The notes under the pieces: generated by a model | What the model was told of the DNA's origin: nothing | Database searches by the model: none | The model's input: only the letters and a program-made list of their open reading frames with translations | Assembly (NCBI GenBank): GCA_023414355.1 | Contig: JAEZOB010000059.1 | Coordinates: forward strand, 1 to 64,000 | DNA length: 64,000 nt | Reading direction: 5' to 3' | Source of the DNA: Bacillota bacterium | GTDB lineage: Bacteria; Bacillota; Clostridia; Lachnospirales; Lachnospiraceae | Part shown: piece by piece, positions 38,917-46,401 of the stretch | Position numbering within the stretch: the stretch's first letter is position 1 | How the letters are laid out: each line of letters starts with the position of its first letter | Program-made: the position numbers and the translations under genes

Positions 38917-39846
38917 TTAGAAAGTAATGGGCTCAATTGGAACATAGATATCAACCTCATTGATGTGGTTCTCATCATAATCCGGATTGTTCAGATACAC
39001 TTCAAAGGGATAAGAGTTTCTTGGAACATAGCCACTACCGGAAAGCCATTCCCGGTACATATAATTCCAGGCATCACCGTACTGCTCCTGTTGAATCCGA
39101 AAATGCCCAACCGCATACAGACCCTCCTCCAAAGTCATCACGCCAAGAATTCCGTCTTCTTGAACCCGAAGCTCCTCGGGGATTGTCAGACACAGGCTGG
39201 TGCGAAACTGACTCTCCTCTCCGAATTCCGGATTGTCATGATACATCGCCAGCAGCCAGTTTTCATCCTCTACAAGAAGGTTCTGCTTCCCGGCATAAGC
39301 CAATAGCTTCTTCAGTAGAAGGGGGTATTCCCGGGCTAAGGTCTCGTAGGTTCCTGTATGCCTCACATAAATCGCCCGCTTTTCCTCAAGATTTTTGATG
39401 GTAATCTGCCCGGTTACAGGGAATAGATTGTCTGCCCATTCTTTCTTTGCTGTAAACTTATTGTACTCAGACAACAGAAAAGAATCTTTGCGATTCTTGC
39501 TATATTCCTTTCGGTATTCCCGTGGACTAATCCCGTGATAGTTTCTAAAAGCCCTGGAAAATACGGCCGAATCCGTAAACCCCAGTTCATATGCAATATC
39601 GGTCATATTCTGATCGGTCCGATGTGCCAGCAAAAACAGAGCATTTTCCATACGGATTCGGTTCACATAATGTGCCAACGGTTCATGCAAAATGCTCTGA
39701 AAGATTCGGCTGAAATGATATTTGGAGAAGCCGGCAGCACGAGAAAGCTCCTCAAGTGTCAGTGACTCTCCCAGATGCTGCTCGATGTAATCCTGTACTT
39801 TATGAATTCTTCTTATGTACTCTTCCTTGCATTCCAGCTCTGACAT
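38917..39846 (-). CDS. AraC-family regulator with GyrI-like effector domain
   Basis: 309-residue transcription factor. Two AraC helix-turn-helix motifs are at about 10-112 (E-E-L-S-R-A-A-G-F-S-K-Y-H-F-S-R and I-A-Y-E-L-G-F-T-D-S-A-V-F-S-R-A-F). A GyrI-like ligand-binding domain occupies about 145-309 (V-R-H-T-G-T-Y-E ... Y-V-P-I-E-P), the same fold as the drug-binding part of Rob, BmrR and SbmC. Such proteins respond to lipophilic cations and drugs. It lies upstream of, and on the same strand as, the UvrA-like/hydrolase pair, separated only by the 79-bp repeat, so it is a likely controller of that pair. Confidence 0.88.
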   Translation of the reverse strand: MSELECKEEYIRRIHKVQDYIEQHLGESLTLEELSRAAGFSKYHFSRIFQSILHEPLAHYVNRIRMENALFLLAHRTDQNMTDIAYELGFTDSAVFSRAFRNYHGISPREYRKEYSKNRKDSFLLSEYNKFTAKKEWADNLFPVTGQITIKNLEEKRAIYVRHTGTYETLAREYPLLLKKLLAYAGKQNLLVEDENWLLAMYHDNPEFGEESQFRTSLCLTIPEELRVQEDGILGVMTLEEGLYAVGHFRIQQEQYGDAWNYMYREWLSGSGYVPRNSYPFEVYLNNPDYDENHINEVDIYVPIEPITF

Positions 39847-39949
39847 CTGCGTCTCCCCTATCCCCTGCTTCTTTTACATCTTTCATAGTACTTTTAAATA
39901 CGACTGAAGCTCATTCATTTCGAGGACAATAACTTATGACAAATCTACT

Positions 39950-40405
39950 TTATCGCTCCAGAATAAAATGAGCCACCTTGACATTTCCGTCCATCTCGGT
40001 TCCGTCTATTCTAAACCCGCATTTCTTCGTATAAAAAGCAACATTCTCCTCTTTATCCACAGGGGTAACTAGGGTGATTCTTTTCCAGTCCTCATAATAG
40101 TCCAGCATAAACTTCACAGCCTGAGTCCCAATCCCTTTCCCCTGATATTCCGGTATGACACATAAGCATCCGAGATAATACTCACCGTTTCCTTGTGCTC
40201 CAACCGAAATCGCTCCGATTGGCTGATTCTCACAATAAATAATCTGCTTTGGAAATTTCTCTATGGATTCCTCCATGCTTTCCCTGCTCCTGCCATAGGC
40301 GGGGCATTCTCCGTATTTTATATAATCCTCATAAAACGATGCATTATATAGTTCGATCAATAAGTCAGCATCCGCCTTCTCTGCTTTTACATAATTCAGT
40401 TCCAT
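39950..40405 (-). CDS. GNAT-family N-acetyltransferase
   Basis: 151-residue acetyl-CoA-dependent acetyltransferase. The acetyl-CoA-binding loop is Q-G-K-G-I-G-T-Q-A at about 91-99, preceded by the beta-bulge strand G-C-L-C-V-I-P-E-Y. It ends with F-Y-T-K-K-C-G-F, as in many GNATs. Substrate is not predictable. Start ATG follows GAGGAG. It is separated from both neighbours by about 65-100 bp. Confidence 0.85.
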   Translation of the reverse strand: MELNYVKAEKADADLLIELYNASFYEDYIKYGECPAYGRSRESMEESIEKFPKQIIYCENQPIGAISVGAQGNGEYYLGCLCVIPEYQGKGIGTQAVKFMLDYYEDWKRITLVTPVDKEENVAFYTKKCGFRIDGTEMDGNVKVAHFILER

Positions 40406-40470
40406 GCTATCTCCTCTACCGTCTGATGATTATAATTAGCTCTGGGAAATAATTCGAATAGAAGACCCAG

Positions 40471-40812
40471 TCAGCTTCTATTTTTAAGCTTATTTTTGTT
40501 CATTCGTTTGGCCGGAGTGATATATTTTGATATTGTTTGGCGGGAAGTCTGAAAGTGTGAAGCTATATCCTGAATACTAATCCCTTGCACAAACATATCC
40601 TCTATAGCAACGATATCCTTATCCGTAAAACGGGATTTACGTCCTGCGTTTCTTAAATTAACCGATGGTTTGTTTTGAAACATCTGCTCATATTTCTGTG
40701 CCTTCAAAGCGATTTTTCGCAGCTCCTCTTCGTTATCTGTATGAAATATCTCCATTAATAAATTCCTCATTTTTGGATTACCTTCTAATGTTTTATTTTT
40801 CATACTATCCAT
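40471..40812 (-). CDS. Small helix-turn-helix DNA-binding protein (resolvase-HTH-like)
   Basis: 113-residue basic protein. The C-terminal half holds a clear helix-turn-helix, G-I-S-I-Q-D-I-A-S-H-F-Q-T-S-R-Q-T-I-S-K, preceded by G-R-K-S-R-F-T. That combination resembles the DNA-binding end of serine recombinases such as Hin, but the catalytic domain is absent and the N-terminal half is an unknown helical region. It may be a repressor derived from a recombinase. ATG at 40812 follows GGTGG. Its promoter is flanked by two 29-bp direct repeats exactly 50 bp apart (40832-40910), good evidence for self-regulation. Confidence 0.72.
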   Translation of the reverse strand: MDSMKNKTLEGNPKMRNLLMEIFHTDNEEELRKIALKAQKYEQMFQNKPSVNLRNAGRKSRFTDKDIVAIEDMFVQGISIQDIASHFQTSRQTISKYITPAKRMNKNKLKNRS

Positions 40813-40831
40813 AACTTCACCACCTTATACA

Positions 40832-40910
40832 TGTCAAATAATTAATTTCTTTACATTTAATATAACAAAGGGCTGTGCAAGTGTCAACTAATTAATTAAT
40901 TTACATTCAA
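40832..40910 (-). promoter_or_regulatory. Promoter with two 29-bp direct-repeat operators
   Basis: -35 TTGACA (40882-40887), 17-bp spacer, -10 TATATT (40859-40864) on the minus strand. Near-identical 29-bp repeats start at 40832 and 40882 (four mismatches), each with TAATTAATT and TTTACATT. One overlaps the -35 region; the other begins just after the -10. The 50-bp step is close to five helical turns, so bound proteins would face the same side. Confidence 0.75.
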
Positions 40911-40971
40911 GATGGTCAAAGAATAACTACACACGAGAGAAGGAGCTGTTGTAAAACACTCCCGAAAGAAT

Positions 40972-41016
40972 AGAGTAAGAATACAGGCATCCTATCATGC
41001 ACTGTATCCTTACTCT
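40972..41016. terminator. Terminator after ASCH-like gene
   Basis: AGAGTAAGAATACAG (40972-40986) pairs with CTGTATCCTTACTCT (41002-41016), one mismatch, 15-nt loop. Moderate T content on both sides. Confidence 0.65.
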
Positions 41017-41023
41017 GTTTCAT

Positions 41024-41095
41024 TTAAGAGTATTTTGCTGCAGCCTTTTTCTCTTCCAAATCTACAATTGTAAAAATCTCATCTTCAATTACCAT
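41024..41095 (-). CDS. Possible 23-residue small protein
   Basis: ATG at 41095 starts three bases after the stop of the ASCH-like gene and runs 23 codons to a TAA at 41024-41026, right before the terminator at 40972-41016. The product is acidic then basic (E-D-E-I-F near the start, E-E-K-K-A-A-A-K at the end). The only ribosome site is CAAGG, inside the end of the upstream gene. It could be made by translational coupling or be a chance frame. Confidence 0.25.
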   Translation of the reverse strand: MVIEDEIFTIVDLEEKKAAAKYS

Positions 41096-41098
41096 AAT

Positions 41099-41566
41099 CT
41101 AAAACCTTGAGTTCTCATAATTATATGGTTTGCTCGACCCAACCACAACATCTTCAATCTTCTCGATCATTAACCAATCATCCATATTACCCTGATGTTC
41201 AAAGTCAAGTGCCGGTTCTATTGCTGTCACATCCTTAAATTCTACCAGACATAAGAATTTCTTGTGCCATCGAATTTTCTGTTTCTCGGTTAGATTGAGT
41301 TTATCCTGATGTTCAGCAAGAACCTTAATGATCTCATCCTCTGATAGCTTCACATAGTTTTTTACCGATTTCACGATTGCTTTTGCAGAAATCTTCGCCG
41401 TCCCTTGCTCCATAAAGTACAGCATTTCTCCTTCAAACACTCTGCTGTGGGGTATCTTTCGTCCACTCGCACCCCGTACAATCATAGTTTTAGTCCCTAG
41501 CTTGATACGATCCAATACTCTTTCACCGGCTTTACCGGCATTATCACAATATACTAAATGTACCAT
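41099..41566 (-). CDS. ASCH/PUA-like domain protein
   Basis: 155-residue cytoplasmic protein. The stretch K-L-G-T-K-T-M-I-V-R-G-A-S-G-R-K-I-P followed by G-E-M-L-Y-F and alternating strands resembles the ASCH branch of PUA-like folds, which bind RNA or nucleotides; the match is by eye only. Start ATG at 41566 follows GAGGTGATT and lies 6 bp after the stop of the AraC-GyrI gene, so the two form an operon. A longer frame that overlaps the AraC gene is not supported. It may act on RNA or nucleotides in the response governed by that regulator. Confidence 0.6.
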   Translation of the reverse strand: MVHLVYCDNAGKAGERVLDRIKLGTKTMIVRGASGRKIPHSRVFEGEMLYFMEQGTAKISAKAIVKSVKNYVKLSEDEIIKVLAEHQDKLNLTEKQKIRWHKKFLCLVEFKDVTAIEPALDFEHQGNMDDWLMIEKIEDVVVGSSKPYNYENSRF

Positions 41567-41571
41567 TCCAA

Positions 41572-42429
41572 TCACCTCATCGTCTTTTTGACCACCGGAA
41601 TCCAAACTTCAAAGATTGCATCTTCCGGATTTGGGCTAATATAGACTTCAATGTCCGGAGCAGTTCCATATTCATAGCCTGAGGTTGGAAGCCACTCTGT
41701 CACAATTCTTCTCTCCAGCTCCTGGATGGCCAGGTTTGTTCCCCTCCCGCTAAAAATCGCCCAGGTACTTTCAGGCACCATAAATTCGTCTAATTCATTT
41801 TCTGCCGGCTGATTGCTTGCCACGGCTATCATATATTTCCAATCAGCCTCTTCATAACAAGCGCTGACTCCCAGCAACCCTTTTGGTTCCCCATCCATGA
41901 TGGTTGCCAACTTCCCTATGGTACCATTCTGGGTGGCTTGTCCCCACATCGCAGGAACCACTTCAAAGTTCTTCTCAATTTCCTTCTCTAGCGGAGCTGA
42001 GACTCCAACAATTCTAAAAGCCTCTTTTTTTTCGATACGATATTCCATAGCACTATCTCCTTTGATTGATATTTTGAAGCTAATCGGAGGATAGGCTTTC
42101 AAACTATGTCCTCTTCCTCTCACTTCAGAAGGGGCAATCCCATGGATTCGTTGAAATGCTCGATTAAATGCCGTAGGTGAATCATAACCATATTTCAAAG
42201 AGACATCGATTACTTTGTTATTTTCGTCCTGCAGATCTACCGCAGCTCTGGATAATTTTCTTCGCCTGATATATTCCGACAGCGGAATATCTGCCATATA
42301 TGCAAAAATTCTTTGAAAATGATAGGATGAACATAGCGCGATTTTGGATATTTCATCATAATCAATTTCTTCAGTCAGGTTCTCTTCAATATAGTCGATT
42401 ACACTGTTTAGCCTTTCTATCCACTCCAT
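41572..42429 (-). CDS. AraC-family regulator with GyrI-like effector domain
   Basis: 285-residue regulator of the same type as the one at 38917. Two AraC helix-turn-helix motifs (about 8-108) contain I-S-K-I-A-L-C-S-S-Y-H-F-Q-R-I-F and V-S-L-K-Y-G-Y-D-S-P-T-A-F-N-R-A-F. A GyrI-like small-molecule domain (about 125-285) has V-P-A-M-W, G-V-S-A-C-Y and the C-terminal V-Y-I-S-P-N-P ... V-W-I-P-V. It is followed after 6 bp by the ASCH-like gene. The closest relatives in Firmicutes are transcription factors sensing drugs or metabolites. The ~430 bp upstream of it hold repeats and hairpins rather than genes. Confidence 0.88.
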   Translation of the reverse strand: MEWIERLNSVIDYIEENLTEEIDYDEISKIALCSSYHFQRIFAYMADIPLSEYIRRRKLSRAAVDLQDENNKVIDVSLKYGYDSPTAFNRAFQRIHGIAPSEVRGRGHSLKAYPPISFKISIKGDSAMEYRIEKKEAFRIVGVSAPLEKEIEKNFEVVPAMWGQATQNGTIGKLATIMDGEPKGLLGVSACYEEADWKYMIAVASNQPAENELDEFMVPESTWAIFSGRGTNLAIQELERRIVTEWLPTSGYEYGTAPDIEVYISPNPEDAIFEVWIPVVKKTMR

Positions 42430-42683
42430 CTCTTAACTCCTTACTCAATTATATTTTGTAATGCGGAAGGTTATCCTCTCTTTTACATGTCAAAAAAAGC
42501 GAGCTTGCTTATTCCTATAGGGTGTTGCTATGTAAGTACCCAGCATAGCGAAGGTGCTTCGAATTTACATGAAGATTTATAGGTACGGCGGTACTAAATC
42601 AGCATAAGAATTTGGCACTTTATACAATTGTATATTAATTAAAAATATTCCGCAATACCTCGTTGTAAGGCTCTCTTTACTAT
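42430..42683. other. Intergenic region with small dyads
   Basis: No gene is seen. It contains GCTATG-N11-CATAGC (about 42528-42550), CGAAGgtgCTTCG (about 42558-42570) and two TTTACATG copies about 80 bp apart. These may be control sites of the AraC gene that starts at 42429. Confidence 0.4.
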
Positions 42684-42762
42684 ATACAGAAAAGTTAGCT
42701 TCCCAAACTTTTCTGTATCATGTATTCAGCAAAGTTAACTTCGCAAACTTTTCTGTCCCTGT
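42684..42762. repeat. Palindromic 40-bp repeat, two tandem units (second locus)
   Basis: Units 42684-42723 and 42724-42762 match those at 38837-38915: CAGAAAAGT-like arm, GCTTC or ACTTCGC loop region, ACTTTTCTG arm, then ATCATGT or a variant. Unit 1 forms a nearly perfect hairpin. Two copies in tandem at both loci point to one mobile or recurrent element. Confidence 0.8.
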
Positions 42763-42768
42763 ATAGAA

Positions 42769-42818
42769 AAAGATGTGTCTCAATCCTATCATAAAAGTCA
42801 GAATTGAACACATCTTTC
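42769..42818. terminator. Terminator after PNPOx gene
   Basis: AAAGATGTGT (42769-42778) pairs with ACACATCTTT (42809-42818), with CAAT/ATTG extending the stem. The minus strand continues into TTTTTC. It ends the leftward gene at 42858. Confidence 0.75.
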
Positions 42819-42857
42819 TTATTTGCTATGTCAGGGCACTAAATGTTCCTGCACGAA

Positions 42858-43286
42858 TTATAGCTGTACAAATTCTTTGGGAGTAAAATTCTTATCCATG
42901 CTCCAGGGAAATGCAGTACCGTTCTTCATCCTAAAAACTGCAATGTCCTCATAGAAATTCTGAAAAGCTCCGTTTTCCTTCCAGGCTTTTAAGAATCCCC
43001 TGGATGGATGCTCTACGATTTCATCCTTTAGATTATTATCATCAATCAACTCCAACTCACCACTGATCCTGATCTGTGTCCCACTGCAGCTAAAGCAAAG
43101 CTCTACCTTATGATTGCTGCACATCTGCTTATAAACATCCTTTTTTACCGCAGTGTGAAACAGGATTCCTTCCTCATCAGCCCGATACAAAAGCATTGCA
43201 CGAACCCTGGGCTGGTCTCCCTCCACTGTAGCCAGATAAAATGCAGGATTTTTGGTGATCGCTTCAAAGATTTCATTTTTCGTCAT
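42858..43286 (-). CDS. PNPOx-family flavin-binding protein
   Basis: 142-residue split-barrel protein. F-Y-L-A-T-V-E-G-D-Q-P-R-V-R-A-M and the later K-V-E-L-C-F-S-C are the FMN-contact strands typical of the pyridoxamine 5'-phosphate oxidase-like family in clostridia. It ends with T-P-K-E-F-V-Q-L. No strong link to vitamin B6 synthesis is suggested; a general reductase or stress role is more likely. Start ATG follows GGAGG. It shares only the fold with the PNPOx protein at 29901; the two are not close copies. Confidence 0.8.
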   Translation of the reverse strand: MTKNEIFEAITKNPAFYLATVEGDQPRVRAMLLYRADEEGILFHTAVKKDVYKQMCSNHKVELCFSCSGTQIRISGELELIDDNNLKDEIVEHPSRGFLKAWKENGAFQNFYEDIAVFRMKNGTAFPWSMDKNFTPKEFVQL

Positions 43287-43402
43287 AGAATATTCCTCCC
43301 GATATTTAAATAATAAATGCTATTCTATGATAAAGAGAAGCTTTATTCTATGGCTAATGATGTATAAAACATGGCATAGTGCGCAAAAGAAAAATAATCC
43401 GG

Positions 43403-44446
43403 TTATTTCGTCTTAAGCTTGCTCCGCTCTGCCTCCCGATATTCTTTCGCTGTGACACCAACCCATTGCTTAAAGGCTCTACGAAACACACTTGGCTCTG
43501 AAAATCCAAGCAGATATGTAATCTCTTCTATGGAGTAATCAGCACGAAGGTACTTTTTAGCCAGCTGTTCGCGTGTTTGTCGTAATAATATATTAAATTC
43601 TGCTCCCTCCTGACGCAGATTGGCTTGCAGTGTTCTGCCACTGATAGCTAACTCCTGCGCAATCCTTGTTACTGTCAGGTTCTCTGAAGCAATATAGGAT
43701 AGGATCAGCTTTTTGGTCCTGTAGGTAAAACTATTCTTGGCTTCTACTTCCTCCAGAAATTCCTGCGCATAATTCTCAAAATACTTTAAAAGCTTCTCAT
43801 TCGGAAGAAGGGTCGGAGTACTCGCCACCCGAACATCCAGGATCATATAATTTCCACTCTGACCAAACCGAACCTCTCTGCCAAAGACCTGTCTATATTC
43901 CTCCGCAAGCTCCGGCCGAAAGGATGTGAAAGCCACTTCGATCGGGGTAAGCTGCTTACCGCTTAGATTTCGGGCTAATGATATCAGACTTGAGAAATAT
44001 CCCTCATAACAGTGCTTAGATATTTGGGGAGCATCGATCGGTTCTGTCAATTGTATCCTGACAACATCTTTCTCAACAGAGATATTCCCCTTGATCAGGT
44101 TGCCTATCACATCGGAATACCTGGTGAACATAGTAAAAGCATCCAGAACTGTTCTGCAATTCATCATCATATATCCGAGAATGGACCAATTGCCAGTCTC
44201 CGTAAATTGTCCCATATGCAGGCCGAAGCAAGGATCCTTTAATATTTTTGCTGCTGTTTCCTCTATCATCACATATTTCTCAACAGGAATTCGATGATCC
44301 GGATCACCCAATATACTTAGCTCCAGCTCTACGGATCTCATAAATTCATCTGGGTCTACATTTTTACTCTTGAGATATTTAAGGATTTGCGATATAACAC
44401 CGACAGATACTGTATACTTATGCTCTTTAATAGGCTTTCTGCTCAT
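43403..44446 (-). CDS. AraC-family regulator (Arabinose_bd/OruR type)
   Basis: 347-residue transcription factor. The N-terminal ~200 residues match the ligand-binding domain of the OruR/ArgR-like branch (G-L-H-M-G-Q near 75; L-G-Y-M-M-M-N-C near 90). The C-terminal ~100 hold the AraC helix-turn-helix pair, ending I-T-Y-L-L-G-F-S-E-P-S-V-F-R-R-A-F-K-Q-W. Start ATG at 44446 follows AAAGGA; an in-frame ATG 48 bases upstream has no site. Target genes are not obvious. The PNPOx gene 117 bp downstream on the same strand may be cotranscribed. Confidence 0.85.
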   Translation of the reverse strand: MSRKPIKEHKYTVSVGVISQILKYLKSKNVDPDEFMRSVELELSILGDPDHRIPVEKYVMIEETAAKILKDPCFGLHMGQFTETGNWSILGYMMMNCRTVLDAFTMFTRYSDVIGNLIKGNISVEKDVVRIQLTEPIDAPQISKHCYEGYFSSLISLARNLSGKQLTPIEVAFTSFRPELAEEYRQVFGREVRFGQSGNYMILDVRVASTPTLLPNEKLLKYFENYAQEFLEEVEAKNSFTYRTKKLILSYIASENLTVTRIAQELAISGRTLQANLRQEGAEFNILLRQTREQLAKKYLRADYSIEEITYLLGFSEPSVFRRAFKQWVGVTAKEYREAERSKLKTK

Positions 44447-44568
44447 ATCGTGATATTCCTTTCGCTTATTTTGTCTGTAGCTTTCCCTATCCATAATAGC
44501 ATAATTTATGATATAAGAGTATAGTTTGAAATCAAAACTCGCTTTTGACTTAATGCTCCCAACCTCTA

Positions 44569-45414
44569 TTATAAATTCTTTTCACCGAATTTCCTCATAG
44601 CAAAACATAAGAAAGCAATGGAATAAACAGCGATATATACCAACATCCAGTTGCTCGGAAGCGTACCCGGCGTTAACACGGCTCCGGGCATAATGGGATT
44701 GGATAAGCCCGCACCACCGAAGAGCACCCATACAATTTTCCGATAAATCGCATCAAAAGGAGAGAGTAGACTTGTTGCAATGCCCCATTGGTAAAGTATG
44801 TTGTTATTTAATAGAATTCCGGCCTGTTCCATCACGCCGCTGAGAAGACTTAAAATGTAGATAAAGATAGCGAATATTCCACTATTCATGGTTTTAAAGG
44901 AAACACTTCCATACATACCCAGAGAAAGAAGGGCAATCGGCAGCAGTATAAATAGAAGCAATCCGTATAGTACCCTATCGTAACCAATACTTTGTAGTGA
45001 AGAAGCGTTAAAAAATATTGAAATAAGGAAAACAGATAAATACAGGAAAGAAGCATAAATCGTTATCATGATCACAAGCCCAAGATATTTTCCGAGGACA
45101 TATTGATATCTTTTGATTGGCCTTGAGAGAATAGCGTATAATATATCACCTTCAATCTCGGTAGATATAATTCCCACTGAGGCCATAATGGTCATAAATA
45201 TTGTAATTAAATATGAAAAATAGATACCAAGGGCGGATATATAAACCGATGACTTCATGATAAAGGTTCCGTTTTGCAGTGCGTTTCGGGATAGTACGGA
45301 TATAATACCATATATTACAAGATAGAGGATTGTACCCGCTGCGATTAATATCACAATCTTTTTGCGTGTCACTTCCTTTAGCGTTATCTTTGTTATTTGA
45401 AGCATGTCAGTCAC
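44569..45414 (-). CDS. ABC-2 type transporter permease
   Basis: 281-residue membrane subunit with about six hydrophobic segments (near 20-40, 55-80, 105-130, 143-165, 175-195 and 250-270) and a charged N-terminus before the first. The region I-I-S-T-E-I-E-G-D-I-L-Y-A-I-L-S-R-P-I-K-R-Y is the conserved ABC-2 motif that meets the ATPase. Its start overlaps the ATPase stop by 8 bp. It is last in the sigma-factor operon. Confidence 0.87.
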   Translation of the reverse strand: MTDMLQITKITLKEVTRKKIVILIAAGTILYLVIYGIISVLSRNALQNGTFIMKSSVYISALGIYFSYLITIFMTIMASVGIISTEIEGDILYAILSRPIKRYQYVLGKYLGLVIMITIYASFLYLSVFLISIFFNASSLQSIGYDRVLYGLLLFILLPIALLSLGMYGSVSFKTMNSGIFAIFIYILSLLSGVMEQAGILLNNNILYQWGIATSLLSPFDAIYRKIVWVLFGGAGLSNPIMPGAVLTPGTLPSNWMLVYIAVYSIAFLCFAMRKFGEKNL

Positions 45415-46309
45415 CCTCTTCCATCAGCTGGACAAAAAGATCCTCCAGACTATCATGCTGATGTGATAATCCAAAGAGTTGCCCGCCGTATTGTATCATT
45501 ATGGAGGCCGCTTCGCTGATATCCTCCCGCTTGCTTACGTTCATATAGATATGATTTCCCTTACATTCTATATTGGACCCAATTTTTGATAGAGCAGTTA
45601 TCATAGCTTCATTCCTATTCTCAACCACCGCATCCATATTCAACTGATGATCCAGAATATCCTCCAGCCTACCCTGCTTCACGATGACACCCTTATTGAT
45701 GATCGCAATACTATCACAGACCAATTCCACTTCACTGAGCAGGTGACTATTAAGCAGGATCGAGGTTCCGCGACTTCTCAGCTCCAGCATAATCTCTCTG
45801 ATCTCCTTCCGTCCGACAGGATCGAGGGCAGAGGTAGGTTCATCCAGGAAGAGAAGCTGAGGCTCGGAGAGCAAGGCACAGGCAATCCCTATTCTTTGCT
45901 GCATCCCGTTACTATACGTCCCAACTTTATATTTCTCGCTGCCTTTCAGCTTTACCATTTCAAGTACTTCATCGATACGCTTAGGCACTTCACCTTTCTC
46001 CAGTCTGCATAAAGCAGCATGAAAAGAAAGGAGCTCCCTCCCTGTCATCCATTCCTGATACTTATATTTTTCGGGGAGATAACCGGTGCGAGCTCTTGAA
46101 GAGATATCACCGATCGGCTTTCCCAGCAATCTGGCACTTCCTGAATCAGGGAAAATAAGTCCGTTCAGGATTTTGATAACTGTGCTTTTCCCTGCGCCAT
46201 TTGGCCCGAGAAGGCCATAGATCTCGCCTTCTCGGACACCAATGCTGACATCCCTGCAACCCAGCTTGCTCCCATAAAACTTTGTTAGCATTTCTGTCTC
46301 AATTACCAT
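45407..46309 (-). CDS. ABC transporter ATP-binding protein
   Basis: 300-residue ATPase with Walker A G-P-N-G-A-G-K-S-T (about 38-46), signature Y-S-N-G-M-Q-Q-R and Walker B L-L-F-L-D-E-P-T-S-A-L-D-P. The C-terminal extension ends at a position usual for ABC-2 exporters. Start ATG at 46309 follows GGAG; the frame is open upstream but lacks a site. It lies 92 bp after the anti-sigma gene on the same strand. The likely job is export or membrane-stress relief under control of the sigma factor. Substrate unknown. Confidence 0.9.
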   Translation of the reverse strand: MVIETEMLTKFYGSKLGCRDVSIGVREGEIYGLLGPNGAGKSTVIKILNGLIFPDSGSARLLGKPIGDISSRARTGYLPEKYKYQEWMTGRELLSFHAALCRLEKGEVPKRIDEVLEMVKLKGSEKYKVGTYSNGMQQRIGIACALLSEPQLLFLDEPTSALDPVGRKEIREIMLELRSRGTSILLNSHLLSEVELVCDSIAIINKGVIVKQGRLEDILDHQLNMDAVVENRNEAMITALSKIGSNIECKGNHIYMNVSKREDISEAASIMIQYGGQLFGLSHQHDSLEDLFVQLMEEGD

Positions 46310-46401
46310 AGTAATCTCCATTCCTACGAACACCTGCAAATTAGGGCATAAGCACAAATTTACCGTGTCAAAAATTCTTCTGATCGCTAGCATAGATCTG
46401 G

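Noticed and set aside
40471..40812. Functional serine recombinase
   Set aside because: Only the helix-turn-helix part is present; the catalytic serine domain is missing.
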